Assembly: GCF_004923295.1 (NCBI RefSeq)
Contig: NZ_CP039635.1
Location: forward strand, 950,501-1,014,500
Length of the DNA stretch: 64,000 bases
DNA from: Azospirillum sp. TSH100
GTDB lineage: Bacteria; Pseudomonadota; Alphaproteobacteria; Azospirillales; Azospirillaceae
Direction: 5' to 3'
Under the pieces are notes generated by a model. The model was not told where the DNA came from. It was given only the letters and a program-made list of their open reading frames with translations, and did not search any database. The translations under genes were made by a program, and so were the position numbers. Positions 33,759 to 42,209 of the stretch are shown one piece after another. How positions within the stretch are numbered: position 1 is the first letter of the stretch; each line of letters opens with the position of its first letter.

Positions 33759-35120
33759 ATGACCGCCCGCTTCGCCGCATCGCTGTCCGCGCTTCTCCTG
33801 CTGGGGGTGGCGTCGGCTCCGGCGATGGCCGAACTGGTGCCGGTGCAGCCGACGATTCCTCCCGCCGCCTATTACGGCCTGCCCGAACCGGAGGCCGAGA
33901 TCGTCGTTCCCGGCGGTCCGGTGCAGGACGCGAAACCTGGCAATACGCCGGCCAATCCGTCCGCATCCGCCCCCGCTCCCGCCAAGCCCGACGGGCCGGG
34001 CGAACTGATCGAGAGCTGGGACGGCGGAGCCGCCAAGAAGAAGGACGGCAGCTTCGCCTATTGCGTGGTGGAGGGGGAATTCACCTCCGGACATGTGCTT
34101 ATGTTCGCCCGCAGCCCGAAGGGCGAGACCAACATCGGTATCGGCATTCCCGGCGCCGACCTGCCCAAGGGCGGCGAATGGCCGGTGACCATCGAGGTCG
34201 ACAAGAAGCTGAAGCGGGAACGCACCGCCGTCGCCTCCCAGCCTGACATGCTGGTGGTCTCCAACGGCAAGGACGAGGATCTGGTCAACGCCCTGATGGC
34301 CGGTAACGAACTGGTGGTGTCGTCGGCCAGCGACCGCATCGTCTTCAAGCTGGCCGGCACCAAGAAGGTGCTGGCCGACCTGCGGACATGCGTCGACAAG
34401 GGCGGCAACGTCCCGCCGATCAAGGTCGCCGCCGGCCGCCCGGCGGAGAAGGACAGAAAGAACCGCCTGCCGGAAGGGCTGGACAGCCTGCTGACCGCCG
34501 CCGGTGTCCATGACGCTGAACTGGTGCCGATGGACAATGTCCCGCAGGACCGCCGCCCGGCCGATGTCGCCTGGCGTTTCGGCCCCATCGTCGGCGGCAT
34601 CCGCGAACGCGCGGTGGGCGAGGGCGCCAAGATCGACGAGCTGTCCGACAGCTTCGCCGATGCGATGAAGCAGCGCTGCGAAGGCACGCCGACCGTCACG
34701 CTGAACCAGCCCGAGCAGGCGGGTTCGGTCTGGCTGCGCACGGGATCGGTCGATTGCGCGATGTCGCAGGGCAAGCTGCACGTCACACTCAATTTCCTGC
34801 TGTCGCAGCGTCGGCTGTTCACCGTGATCTTCCACGAGGCCGGCGAACAGGATGTTGTGCTGGCCGACAAGGTGCGTGACAACCTCGCCCAGGTGCTGCG
34901 CCGTGCCGGTGTCGCTCCGGCACCCGCCGCCACGGATGTGGCCCCTGCCCAGCCGGCTCCTGCTCAGTCTGCACCCACGCCGGCTGCTCCGGGGCCAGCC
35001 GCACAGACCCCGGCCGCCCAGGCGCCTGCACCGGCCCCCGCCGCGCCGCCGGCAACCCCGGCCGCACCTCCTCCGGCGACGGTGAAGCCGCAATCGAAGC
35101 CGCAGCCGTCGAAGCCCTGA
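33759..35120 (+). CDS. Exported protein with IalB-like domain and Pro/Ala-rich tail (hypothetical)
   Basis: 453-aa secreted protein. The signal peptide is MTARFAASLSALLLLGVASAPAMA. ATG 33759 is chosen with GGA about ten bases upstream; ATG 33744 is also in frame. After a Pro-rich linker comes a domain with FAYCVVEGEF, WPVTIEVDKKLKRE, LVNALMAGNELVVSSASD and VLADLRTCVDKGG. That domain has the same plan as the small protein at 17646-18128. Residues about 200-375 form a second, unrecognised domain with several Cys. The last 75 residues are Pro/Ala repeats, as in cell-envelope spanning linkers. It lies 126 bases after livF and is probably a separate unit. Confidence 0.6.
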   Translation: MTARFAASLSALLLLGVASAPAMAELVPVQPTIPPAAYYGLPEPEAEIVVPGGPVQDAKPGNTPANPSASAPAPAKPDGPGELIESWDGGAAKKKDGSFAYCVVEGEFTSGHVLMFARSPKGETNIGIGIPGADLPKGGEWPVTIEVDKKLKRERTAVASQPDMLVVSNGKDEDLVNALMAGNELVVSSASDRIVFKLAGTKKVLADLRTCVDKGGNVPPIKVAAGRPAEKDRKNRLPEGLDSLLTAAGVHDAELVPMDNVPQDRRPADVAWRFGPIVGGIRERAVGEGAKIDELSDSFADAMKQRCEGTPTVTLNQPEQAGSVWLRTGSVDCAMSQGKLHVTLNFLLSQRRLFTVIFHEAGEQDVVLADKVRDNLAQVLRRAGVAPAPAATDVAPAQPAPAQSAPTPAAPGPAAQTPAAQAPAPAPAAPPATPAAPPPATVKPQSKPQPSKP

Positions 35121-35181
35121 CGGAACTCACGCTCTTCCGGCCCATTGTCCCTAGACGGAAGAGCCATCAATCAGCGTGATC

Positions 35182-37023
35182 ATGCCTGACAATTCCGCCT
35201 CCATCGACGGCGTGGGCGACAACGCCCGCGCCGGAAGCGATCCCTATGCGGCGCTCGATGCGTCCGCCGCCACCACCCTCTCCGAGCGCTGGAGCGTGCG
35301 CAACAGCGCGCTTGCCGTGGTTGCGCTCGCAGCACTGGTCGGTGGCATGGTCGGGCTGGTGGTCGGGCTCCTGCATGAATCGGTGCTGCTGATGCAGGCG
35401 CTGGCCTTCGATCTGCCTGACGGCGAGCGGCTGGGGCAGGGCGTGCCCGACCTGCTGCGGACGCTTGCCGTACCGATGGTCGGCGGGCTGCTGCTGGGTA
35501 TCCTGTCGGTGCTGGTGCGGCGCTGGCGCCCCAACGCCATCGTCGACGCGGTGGAGGCGAATGCGCTCTACGGCGGCAAGATGTCTTTGATCGACAGCCT
35601 GCGGCTGACGGTGACGACCGCCCTGTCCAACGCCTCAGGGGCTTCGGTCGGCATGGAGGCGGCCTATACCCAGGCCGGCGCCGGGCTCGCTTCCACGCTG
35701 GGGCAGCGTTTGCGGCTGCGCCGGGCCGATCTGCGCACCTTGGTCGGTTGCGGGGCGGCGGCGGCCATCGCCGCCGCCTACCATGCGCCGCTGGCCGGGG
35801 CCTTCTATGCCTTTGAACTGGTTCTCGGCGGCTACACGCTGGCGGTGCTGGCCCCGGTCGGGGCGGCGGCGGCGCTGGGGGTGGCGGCCTCGGCCCTGCT
35901 GACCGGCGGCGAGGTGCCGCTGGCGCTCGGCCGGCCGGTGGAGATCGCCGGTTGGGATTATGCCGCCTGCGGCGTCGTCGGCTTCCTGGCCGGCTGGCTC
36001 AGCATCCTCGCCATGCAGGCGGTGACGGTGGCGGAGCGCGGCTTCAGCCGCCTGCCGGTTCCGCGCTGGATGCGCCCTGCCATCGGCGGGCTGACGGTCG
36101 GTGGACTGGCGCTGGCGGTGCCGGCGGTGATGGGCAGCGGCCCCGGCGCGGTGCCGCCGGAACTGGCCGGTGGTGCTCTGGCGCTGGCCCTGACCCTGGT
36201 GGCGAAGATTCTGGCGTCGGCCCTGTCTCTGGGGTCCGGCTTCCGCGGCGGCCTGTTCAGTGCCTCGCTGTTCATCGGCGGGCTGTTCGGCGGCCTGCTC
36301 GGGCAGATGACCTCCATGGTTCTGCCGGGGCTTGGGGTCGACAGCGGCCTGCTGCTGCTGGTCGGCATGGGGTCTGTCGCCGCCGGCATCGTCGGTGCGC
36401 CGGTGACCATGGTGCTGCTGGTGCTGGAGACAACGCAGGATCTGTGGGCGGCGTCGGGCGTGCTGATCGGGGTCGTTCTGTCGACCACCGTGGTTCGGCA
36501 GGCCTTCGGCTACTCTTTCGCCACCTGGCGTTTCCACCTGCGTGGCGTGCCGATCCGCGGCGCTTACGACATCGGCTGGCTGTCGGAGCTGACGGCTTTC
36601 CGGCTGATGCGCCGCGACGCAAAGACCGTGCCTGCCACCCTGACGGTGGAGGCGCTGCGCCGCCTCTACCCGCTGGGGTCGACCAAGGCGGTCTTCGCCG
36701 TGGACGAGACGGGCCGCTATGCCGGTCTGGTCGACATGTCGCTGATCCACGATCCCGACCAGGACGCCGCCGCGACCGAGACGCGCGTGGGATCGCTTGC
36801 CTGCAAGGCCGACGCGGTGCTGATGCCCGGCGACGATGCCCGCACCGTGCTGAACCGTTTCGGCAGTGAGGAGGTGGAGGCCTTGCCGGTGCTGTCCTCC
36901 CCCACCGATCGCCGGATCATCGGCTATGTGACGGAGTCCTTCGCGCTTCGCCGCTATTCCCAGGCGCTGGAACGCCAGCGTGGCGAGGATCTGGGCGAGC
37001 GGGGGCTCTGGGGCCGGGACTGA
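35182..37023 (+). CDS. ClC-family chloride channel/transporter with CBS domains
   Basis: 613-aa membrane protein. The N-terminus is cytoplasmic; ten or more helices follow. The usual GREGP filter segment reads SGASVGMEAAYTQ near residue 155, keeping a Glu that could act as the gating residue. The GGxFxP region reads GGLFSASLFIGG near 355. The C-terminal 130 residues form a CBS pair (AKTVPATLTVEALRRLYP; DAVLMPGDDARTVLNRF), which binds adenine nucleotides in relatives. GTG 35176 is an alternative start. It may move chloride, fluoride or another anion; the altered filter leaves this open. Confidence 0.85.
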   Translation: MPDNSASIDGVGDNARAGSDPYAALDASAATTLSERWSVRNSALAVVALAALVGGMVGLVVGLLHESVLLMQALAFDLPDGERLGQGVPDLLRTLAVPMVGGLLLGILSVLVRRWRPNAIVDAVEANALYGGKMSLIDSLRLTVTTALSNASGASVGMEAAYTQAGAGLASTLGQRLRLRRADLRTLVGCGAAAAIAAAYHAPLAGAFYAFELVLGGYTLAVLAPVGAAAALGVAASALLTGGEVPLALGRPVEIAGWDYAACGVVGFLAGWLSILAMQAVTVAERGFSRLPVPRWMRPAIGGLTVGGLALAVPAVMGSGPGAVPPELAGGALALALTLVAKILASALSLGSGFRGGLFSASLFIGGLFGGLLGQMTSMVLPGLGVDSGLLLLVGMGSVAAGIVGAPVTMVLLVLETTQDLWAASGVLIGVVLSTTVVRQAFGYSFATWRFHLRGVPIRGAYDIGWLSELTAFRLMRRDAKTVPATLTVEALRRLYPLGSTKAVFAVDETGRYAGLVDMSLIHDPDQDAAATETRVGSLACKADAVLMPGDDARTVLNRFGSEEVEALPVLSSPTDRRIIGYVTESFALRRYSQALERQRGEDLGERGLWGRD

Positions 37024-37037
37024 CCCGGCGGGAAAAA

Positions 37038-37073
37038 GGCGACGCCGGTTCCTGGGCTGGAACCGGCGTCGCC
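37038..37073. terminator. Bidirectional terminator hairpin
   Basis: A 15-bp perfect stem (GGCGACGCCGGTTCC and complement) with a six-base loop lies between the ClC gene and the converging lipoprotein gene, with an A-run on the left. Confidence 0.8.
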
Positions 37074-37093
37074 GTTATCACTTCGCGTTTCGA

Positions 37094-37771
37094 TTACTGC
37101 TGGGTGCCGGTCTGGCCCGTGGTGCCGGTCGTGCCGGCCGGCGTGGTGGTGTCGCCGGGCATCGTGTTGCCGGTCGTCCCGCCGGTCGTGCCCGTGGTAC
37201 CGGTGGTGTTTCCGGTGCGGGTGCTGCCGGAGGTCGCCTGACCGTTGCCGTTGAGGTTCAGGGCGGTCATCGTCTGCTGATCGGCGCGGCCGGTGGCGCG
37301 CAGGCCGTTGTCGCGCTGGAACTTCATCAGGGCGCTACGGGTGCTGGCGCCCCAGACGCCGTCGACGGTGATGTCGCGGCCGTCATTGCGGTCGTTCAGC
37401 GCCTGCTGGAGTTCGCGCACCTGCTCGTGGCTCAGCTTGGTGTTGGAGGCCATGCTGCCGGAATGGTTGGCAGACGACCGGCGCGTGGAGCTGCCCGAGG
37501 TCTCGTCGCGCACTTCGGCGGTGGCGCGGTCGGTCACGCGGTCGGTTTTCTTGCTGAGGCTTTCGTCCATGCTGTTGCCGGCGACCGCGCCGCCGACACC
37601 GCCGACCACCGCACCGACCGGGCCGCCGACGACGGCGCCGGCGACCGCACCCGAACCGGCGCCGGTGGCGGTCCGCGAGGTTTCCGTGCTGCCGCACGCG
37701 CTGAGCGCGAACAGGGCGCCGGCCGCGGTGGCGGTCATGACGATCTTCGAAATCCCACGCATGGTTGCCAT
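37094..37771 (-). CDS. Lipoprotein with glycine zipper and peptidoglycan-binding domain
   Basis: 225-aa predicted lipoprotein: signal and lipobox ALFALSACGS with the lipidated Cys at about residue 26. A Gly-zipper segment (GAVAGAVVGGPVGAVVGGVGGAVAGN) follows, then a PG_binding_1 domain (ELQQALNDRNDGRDITVDGVWGASTRSALMKFQRDNG) at about 123-160. The last 55 residues are Thr/Gly repeats (GTTGTTGGTTGN type) of low complexity. It probably tethers the outer membrane to peptidoglycan. The Thr/Gly tail is prone to length variation. It converges with the ClC gene. Confidence 0.8.
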   Translation of the reverse strand: MATMRGISKIVMTATAAGALFALSACGSTETSRTATGAGSGAVAGAVVGGPVGAVVGGVGGAVAGNSMDESLSKKTDRVTDRATAEVRDETSGSSTRRSSANHSGSMASNTKLSHEQVRELQQALNDRNDGRDITVDGVWGASTRSALMKFQRDNGLRATGRADQQTMTALNLNGNGQATSGSTRTGNTTGTTGTTGGTTGNTMPGDTTTPAGTTGTTGQTGTQQ

Positions 37772-38256
37772 CCTTCTCGATTACGATTCGATGTTGGCGA
37801 CCCGCCGCCCGGTGCGGCCTGTACTGTCCTGCCGCACGGCAAGCGACAGCTGGGTCATGTGATGAACAATCAGCAGCGGGCCCTCTTGTTCCCTGGCATC
37901 GCCCCGGGATTTTCCGCCGGCGCCCTTTACCATGGCGCAAACGGAGCCTCGGCCGGAGTAATACTCGGCCGACGCCCCGCACTGTTCGCCGGACATGTGG
38001 CGGAGTGGGACCGTACCGTCCGGTTGCGGTTGCCGGGACCTTCGATAACGGGTTGGTTCCCACAGCCCTCCCGAGAAGGGCTTAACGCTTTTCCCCTTCT
38101 GCGCCGCGTTGGAAGGATTCTCCCATCGCGTTGGACAGCCGGCCGGCGGAATTGACCATGATCGGGTTACATCCGTCGTGGCTGTGCCGGACCTGCGGTG
38201 GTCCTGCGCTTCCGCGATTCGTCTGCTGACATCAAGGCAGGAGAGGCAAGGGCTGA
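37772..38256. other. Intergenic region without recognised gene
   Basis: 485 bases between the divergent lipoprotein and OpgC-like genes. Open frames here are short and have no protein-like composition or start signals. It contains the two promoters; none was pinned down. Palindromic CGGCCG-type patches near 37950-37980 have no clear meaning. Confidence 0.5.
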
Positions 38257-39420
38257 ATGCAGCACCGTCAGGCACGCGACGCACGGCTCGATCTTTTCAA
38301 GGGCGTGGCCCTTCTCATCATCTTCATCAACCATGTCGGGGGAAATCCGCTGGCCAAGCTGATGCCCGCCCGCTTCGGCCCGTCGGATTCGGCCGAGATC
38401 TTCGTCTTCATCTCCGGCTATGCCATCGCACTGGCCTACGGCCCGGTTCTGGCGGAGCGCGGATTCGTGGCCTGCCAGCGCAAGGCGCTCGACCGCTGCC
38501 GGCAGCTGTGGGTGGCGAATATCCTGACCATGCTGGTCAGCGCGCTGGTGGTGGCCTTCGCGGTCCATATCGGCGACCTGCCGATGGCGGCGTCGAATCG
38601 CCTGCAAAGCTTCGCGCCGCTGTTCGACACGCCGGTCACCGCGATGGCATGGCATCTGGTGCTGCTGTATCTGCCCTTCGCCTTCGATATCCTGGCGCTT
38701 TACATCCTGCTGGTGGCGGCGGCGCCGCTGTTCCTCTGGACCTATGCCCGCTTCGGCTATGCGGCGATCGTGCTGTCGGTCCTGCTCTATCTGGTCGCCC
38801 AGGCGGCCCCGGGGCTGGTGCCGCCCAATTTGTGGGATGAGGACTGGAACTTCAGCCCGCTGGCCTGGCAGTGCGTGTTCTTCCTCGGTACCGGTCTGGC
38901 GCTGGTGGTGCGCGGTGGCCGGGTGCGGCTGCCGCAGTCACGCTGGCTGCTGGCGGTTGCGCTGGCTCTGCTGGGCGGCATGGCGGTGTGGAAGTTCGCG
39001 GCCTCCGACATCGGCCAGGCCCTGGCGCCCGCGGCGTTGCGGGACTGGCTGCCGGAGGAGACAATTCCCTGGGCCGACAAGGACACACTGGGGCCGATGC
39101 GGCTCCTGCATTTCCTGGCGCTGGCCTGTGCGGCGGCGCTGCTGGTGCCGCGCGATGCGGCGTGGCTGCGCTCCGCCCCCGCCCGGCTGCTGGTTGCCTG
39201 CGGCCGGCATTCATTGCCGGTCTTCTGCGTCGGCGTGGTTCTGTCCATCGCCGGTTCCGCCCTGCTGGTGGCGGAGGATGGCGCCCTGATGGTGCTGGCG
39301 GTCAATCTGGCCGGAATCGCCGTCCTGTTGGCCCTGGCTCTGGTTCTGGAGCGGCGCCGGACCCGACGTCAGCCGTCGAAGCCTTCCGTCCCGCCGACGG
39401 CAATGCCTGAAACACCATGA
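38257..39420 (+). CDS. OpgC-domain membrane protein
   Basis: 387-aa integral membrane protein with about ten helices. It opens with RDARLDLFKGVALLIIFINHVGGNPLAKLMP and FGPSDSAEIFVFISGYAIALAYGPVL, the signature of OpgC, which adds succinyl groups to osmoregulated periplasmic glucans and belongs to the acyltransferase 3 superfamily. The His in FINHV is the likely catalytic residue. No opgG or opgH gene is near. The exact acyl group and acceptor are not known here. The C-terminus is a short Arg/Pro-rich cytoplasmic tail. Confidence 0.83.
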   Translation: MQHRQARDARLDLFKGVALLIIFINHVGGNPLAKLMPARFGPSDSAEIFVFISGYAIALAYGPVLAERGFVACQRKALDRCRQLWVANILTMLVSALVVAFAVHIGDLPMAASNRLQSFAPLFDTPVTAMAWHLVLLYLPFAFDILALYILLVAAAPLFLWTYARFGYAAIVLSVLLYLVAQAAPGLVPPNLWDEDWNFSPLAWQCVFFLGTGLALVVRGGRVRLPQSRWLLAVALALLGGMAVWKFAASDIGQALAPAALRDWLPEETIPWADKDTLGPMRLLHFLALACAAALLVPRDAAWLRSAPARLLVACGRHSLPVFCVGVVLSIAGSALLVAEDGALMVLAVNLAGIAVLLALALVLERRRTRRQPSKPSVPPTAMPETP

Positions 39421-39483
39421 GACCTGAGAGCAGCTACGGCCGGGCTTCTTGAATCCTGCGCCGGGTGAGCGCATAATTTGAAG

Positions 39484-39783
39484 ATGCAAGTCAACCCGGC
39501 CATACCGTCGTCCTACCAGACGCTGAAGCCAACCCCGCAGCTGACGCCCGCGGCGCAGATCGCCATGTCCCCGGCGGTACAGGCGGCCCAGCAGACGGCG
39601 CCCGCGGTGCGGACTCAGACGGCCGTGGCCCCGCAGGCAGCCGGCAAATCCGACGAGACCCGGGATGGCCGCACCGCCACCCAGGGCAAACAGTCCATCG
39701 ACACCACCGCCGGCGCGCTTGGTGCCCGGGTGAATGCCCAAGGCTATCAACAGCGCGGTTCCCTGTTGAATCTTTCGGTCTGA
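39484..39783 (+). CDS. Hypothetical small protein
   Basis: A 99-aa Gln/Ala/Pro/Thr-rich protein ending RGSLLNLSV. No signal peptide, membrane helix or known domain is visible. It looks disordered except for the last 30 residues (TTAGALGARVNAQGYQQRGSLLN). The ATG at 39484 is preferred to a TTG two codons before. It is followed by a good terminator, which supports it as a real transcription unit end, with or without the OpgC-like gene 63 bases upstream. Function unknown. Confidence 0.55.
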   Translation: MQVNPAIPSSYQTLKPTPQLTPAAQIAMSPAVQAAQQTAPAVRTQTAVAPQAAGKSDETRDGRTATQGKQSIDTTAGALGARVNAQGYQQRGSLLNLSV

Positions 39784-39840
39784 CTGGGCATCAGCCTGAC
39801 AGTCCGCGCACGGCGCCTTCAAAAACCGGTCTCGAAAGCA

Positions 39841-39874
39841 AAAGGGCCTCTCTCCATCCGGAGAGAGGCCCTTT
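39841..39874. terminator. Bidirectional rho-independent terminator
   Basis: AAAGGGCCTCTCTCC and its complement form a perfect 15-bp stem with a four-base loop, with A- and T-runs, between the hypothetical gene and the converging ClpP-like gene. Confidence 0.9.
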
Positions 39875-39897
39875 TCCCATAAATGCTGTCCGGACCG

Positions 39898-40524
39898 TTA
39901 CTTCAGCTCGTCCATCGTGTCGATGACGTGACTGACGATGCCGTATTCCTTGGCCTCGTCGGCCAGCATCCAATAGTTGCGGTCCGTGTCCTTGGCGACC
40001 TTGTCGAACGGCTGCCCGGTCTCACGCGCGATGATCTTGTTCAGACGCTCGCGCATGCGGATGATTTCCTTCGCCTCGATGGCGATGTCCGTCGCCCGGC
40101 CGCCCGTTCCGCCAAGCGGCTGGTGGATCAGGAATCGGGTGTTGGGCAGGCAGAACCGGTCTTCCTTGTTCGCCGCCAGATAGATGTGGCAGCCGGCGCT
40201 GGCGACCCAGCCGGTACCCAGCATCTTCACCCGCGGCTTGATGAAGCGGATCATGTCGTGGATGGTGTCGCCCGCCTCGACATGCCCGCCCGGCGAGTTG
40301 ACCACGACGGTGATGTCGTCGTCGCTCTCATGCGCGAGCGCCAGCAGCTGGGCCGACACGACCTGTGCCAGCTTCATGTCGATCTGACCGAAGATCAGGA
40401 CCGTGCGCGCCTTGAACAGGCTCTGCTGCACGGCGGCGAATTGCGGCTGGGCGCTTTCCTTCGACTTCTCGTCCGGTTCCTTTTCGGGTTCGTCGTCGAA
40501 CCGGGTGTATCCGACCTGCGCCAT
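39898..40524 (-). CDS. clpP: ATP-dependent Clp protease proteolytic subunit paralogue
   Basis: 208-aa ClpP-family serine protease. The catalytic triad is complete: S109 in GWVASAGC, H134 in LIHQPLGG and D179 in KDTDRN. The N-terminal 30 residues are charged and probably disordered (DDEPEKEPDEKSKES), unlike the short axial-loop start of housekeeping ClpP. The Ser motif differs from the usual AASM. There is no clpX or tig beside it, so it is probably a second ClpP rather than the main one. AGGGAGAAG lies about nine bases before the ATG. Confidence 0.88.
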   Translation of the reverse strand: MAQVGYTRFDDEPEKEPDEKSKESAQPQFAAVQQSLFKARTVLIFGQIDMKLAQVVSAQLLALAHESDDDITVVVNSPGGHVEAGDTIHDMIRFIKPRVKMLGTGWVASAGCHIYLAANKEDRFCLPNTRFLIHQPLGGTGGRATDIAIEAKEIIRMRERLNKIIARETGQPFDKVAKDTDRNYWMLADEAKEYGIVSHVIDTMDELK

Positions 40525-40779
40525 TGATGTTCTTCTCCCTGGTATCGGAAGCGGGGGTATCGGAAGCGGGGTACCGGGACCGGGATGCGATGCCGGAGGA
40601 ATGCCCCGGCCGCCGTCCCGCTGCCGCATGCGCCTTGCCTGCTTCACCACATAGCCCGTCCGGGCTTCATGTTCAACGTCCGGCGGGCCAAAATCGATGG
40701 TGCCGATTGCGCATCGGGGGCCGGACCGCCACACTCCCCCGCCGAACGGCAAAAGCGGCGGGGCAGGGAGTGCGGCGGA

Positions 40780-41655
40780 ATGTCCGAAGGCGGTGTGAAG
40801 CAGGGCGTGTCGGTCATCATCGCTGCCCACCGTGCCCATGACACCATCGTCCGGGCGGTGCGAAGCCTGCTGGATCAGGACTGGATGGCGTGGGAGGCGG
40901 TGATCGTCAGCGATGACGGCACCGATTATCGCCCGACGCTGCTGGCCGCCGGGATCGATGACCCGCGGCTGGTCTTCACCGGCACCGGCCGGGTGGGAGC
41001 CGGGGCGCCCGCCGCGCGCAATGCCGGCTTGGCGGCGGCTCGCCTCGGGCTGGTGGCGCCGCTGGACGCCGACGACCGTTTCCGTCCCGGCCGGCTGTCC
41101 GCGCTTGCGCCGCTGGCGCTGGCCGCTGGCGCCGCCTTCGACAATGTCGCCGTGGTACGCGACGAGGATGATTCGCCCCTGTTGAGGCTCTATCAGGAGG
41201 AACAGGCCCCGGCCCTGCTGGATGGCGAGGGCTTCGTCGCAACCTCGGTGCCGATGTTCCCGGTGGTGCGGCGTGATCTGGTGCCGGGCTGGGACGAGGA
41301 TGTGAATTTCTGTGACGATGTGGTCTTCAATGTCCGGGTGCTCGACGGCACCGGCCCGGTGCCGCTGGTGGCGACGCCCTTCTATGAATACCGCCAGCGC
41401 GCCGGCTCCATCACCTTCTCCGCCGACAGCGGCGAGCGGGCGGAGCGCTGCTACCGCCATGTGCTGGATCGGCTGGCCGGCGACGGGCTCGGCATCCGCG
41501 ACGACTTCTTGCGTGACGCCTTCGCCCGGTCCATCGCTGCCAAGCGCGCCCGCAACGCCGCCTATGAAGAGGCTTTCAAGGCGGGCCGCTGCGCCAATTT
41601 CCAGGAGTTCCTGGCGTTGGAGGGAGCCTTGGACGGGACGTCGGGGGAGGGGTAA
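40780..41655 (+). CDS. Family 2 glycosyltransferase
   Basis: 291-aa GT-A fold enzyme. It starts with the nucleotide-binding strand VSVIIAAHRAHDTIVRAVRSLLDQDW at residue 9, then IVSDDGTDY, ARNAGLAAARLGLVAPLDADDRF with the metal-binding DADD. The C-terminal third includes VPMFPVVRRDLVPGWDEDVNFCDDVVF, resembling the acceptor region of inverting GT2 enzymes. ATG 40780 has AGGGAG nine bases upstream. It is monocistronic and divergent from the ClpP gene. Donor and acceptor unknown. Confidence 0.82.
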   Translation: MSEGGVKQGVSVIIAAHRAHDTIVRAVRSLLDQDWMAWEAVIVSDDGTDYRPTLLAAGIDDPRLVFTGTGRVGAGAPAARNAGLAAARLGLVAPLDADDRFRPGRLSALAPLALAAGAAFDNVAVVRDEDDSPLLRLYQEEQAPALLDGEGFVATSVPMFPVVRRDLVPGWDEDVNFCDDVVFNVRVLDGTGPVPLVATPFYEYRQRAGSITFSADSGERAERCYRHVLDRLAGDGLGIRDDFLRDAFARSIAAKRARNAAYEEAFKAGRCANFQEFLALEGALDGTSGEG

Positions 41656-41752
41656 AACCCGTAAAAGGCCAAGCTCCTGCTGGCTTTGCTTTACCATTCT
41701 GTGTCAGTTTCGATGCGTCGCACATCGCCGGACCGGACACGGGTATCAGTCC

Positions 41753-42106
41753 ATGAACGCCCCGACCTGCTGCCTCGCCCGCATCCCCGCCAATGGAAAG
41801 TTCTGGCTGAAGAACGCGCGCGTTCACGATGGATTATGCGACATCCGGATCGAGAATGGCCGGGTCCGCGCCCTGGTGCCGGCCGGCGAATCGCCGTGCT
41901 GCGCGCCTGGACTGGATCTTGACGGTGGCGAGGTGCGGCGGATGGACGGTGATGTCCCGGTGATGGCCGGCGATCCGGCGGATCTGTTGGTGACGCTGTG
42001 CGGCGGCCGAACGGTGCCGATGCGCGCGGGAAAGCTGGAGACCGTGACGCCGCAGGAGACCGACGGGCGTCGAAATGTGGCAGTATTGGACGGTTCGGGG
42101 CGCTGA
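41753..42106 (+). CDS. Barrel-less amidohydrolase-like small protein (possible internal-deletion remnant)
   Basis: A 117-aa product that reads as two ends of a cytosine-deaminase-type amidohydrolase with the middle missing. Residues 8-64 (LARIPANGKFWLKNARVHDG, DIRIENGRVRALVPAG, LDLDGGEV) match the N-terminal beta-sandwich part. Residues 70-92 (VMAGDPADLLVTLCGGRTV) match the C-terminal closing strands. The metal-binding TIM barrel of about 300 residues, with its HxH, is absent, so it cannot be a hydrolase. It may be a decayed gene or a small protein made from the sandwich domain alone. No strong ribosome-binding site was seen. Confidence 0.5.
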   Translation: MNAPTCCLARIPANGKFWLKNARVHDGLCDIRIENGRVRALVPAGESPCCAPGLDLDGGEVRRMDGDVPVMAGDPADLLVTLCGGRTVPMRAGKLETVTPQETDGRRNVAVLDGSGR

Positions 42107-42127
42107 ACCTTCTCGACTCCGGATGTG

Positions 42128-42149
42128 AACTGAACGATATAGTTCAGTT
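42128..42149. promoter_or_regulatory. 22-bp palindromic operator upstream of RND efflux genes
   Basis: AACTGAAC-gatata-GTTCAGTT is a perfect inverted repeat with 8-base arms, 60 bases before the adaptor gene start. It contains TATAGT, which could be a -10 box. A TetR/AcrR-type repressor binding here would block transcription of the efflux genes. No such regulator gene is adjacent. Confidence 0.65.
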
Positions 42150-42209
42150 TGGCCGCTGCCCCTGTCGGTTGCACTGCGGCAAACCGAAACCCGTCCGGAT
42201 CCCGGTCCC

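Noticed and set aside
37781-38284. Minus-strand open frame in the OpgC upstream region
   Set aside because: No ribosome-binding site, no family resemblance, and it overlaps the OpgC start. Treated as intergenic.
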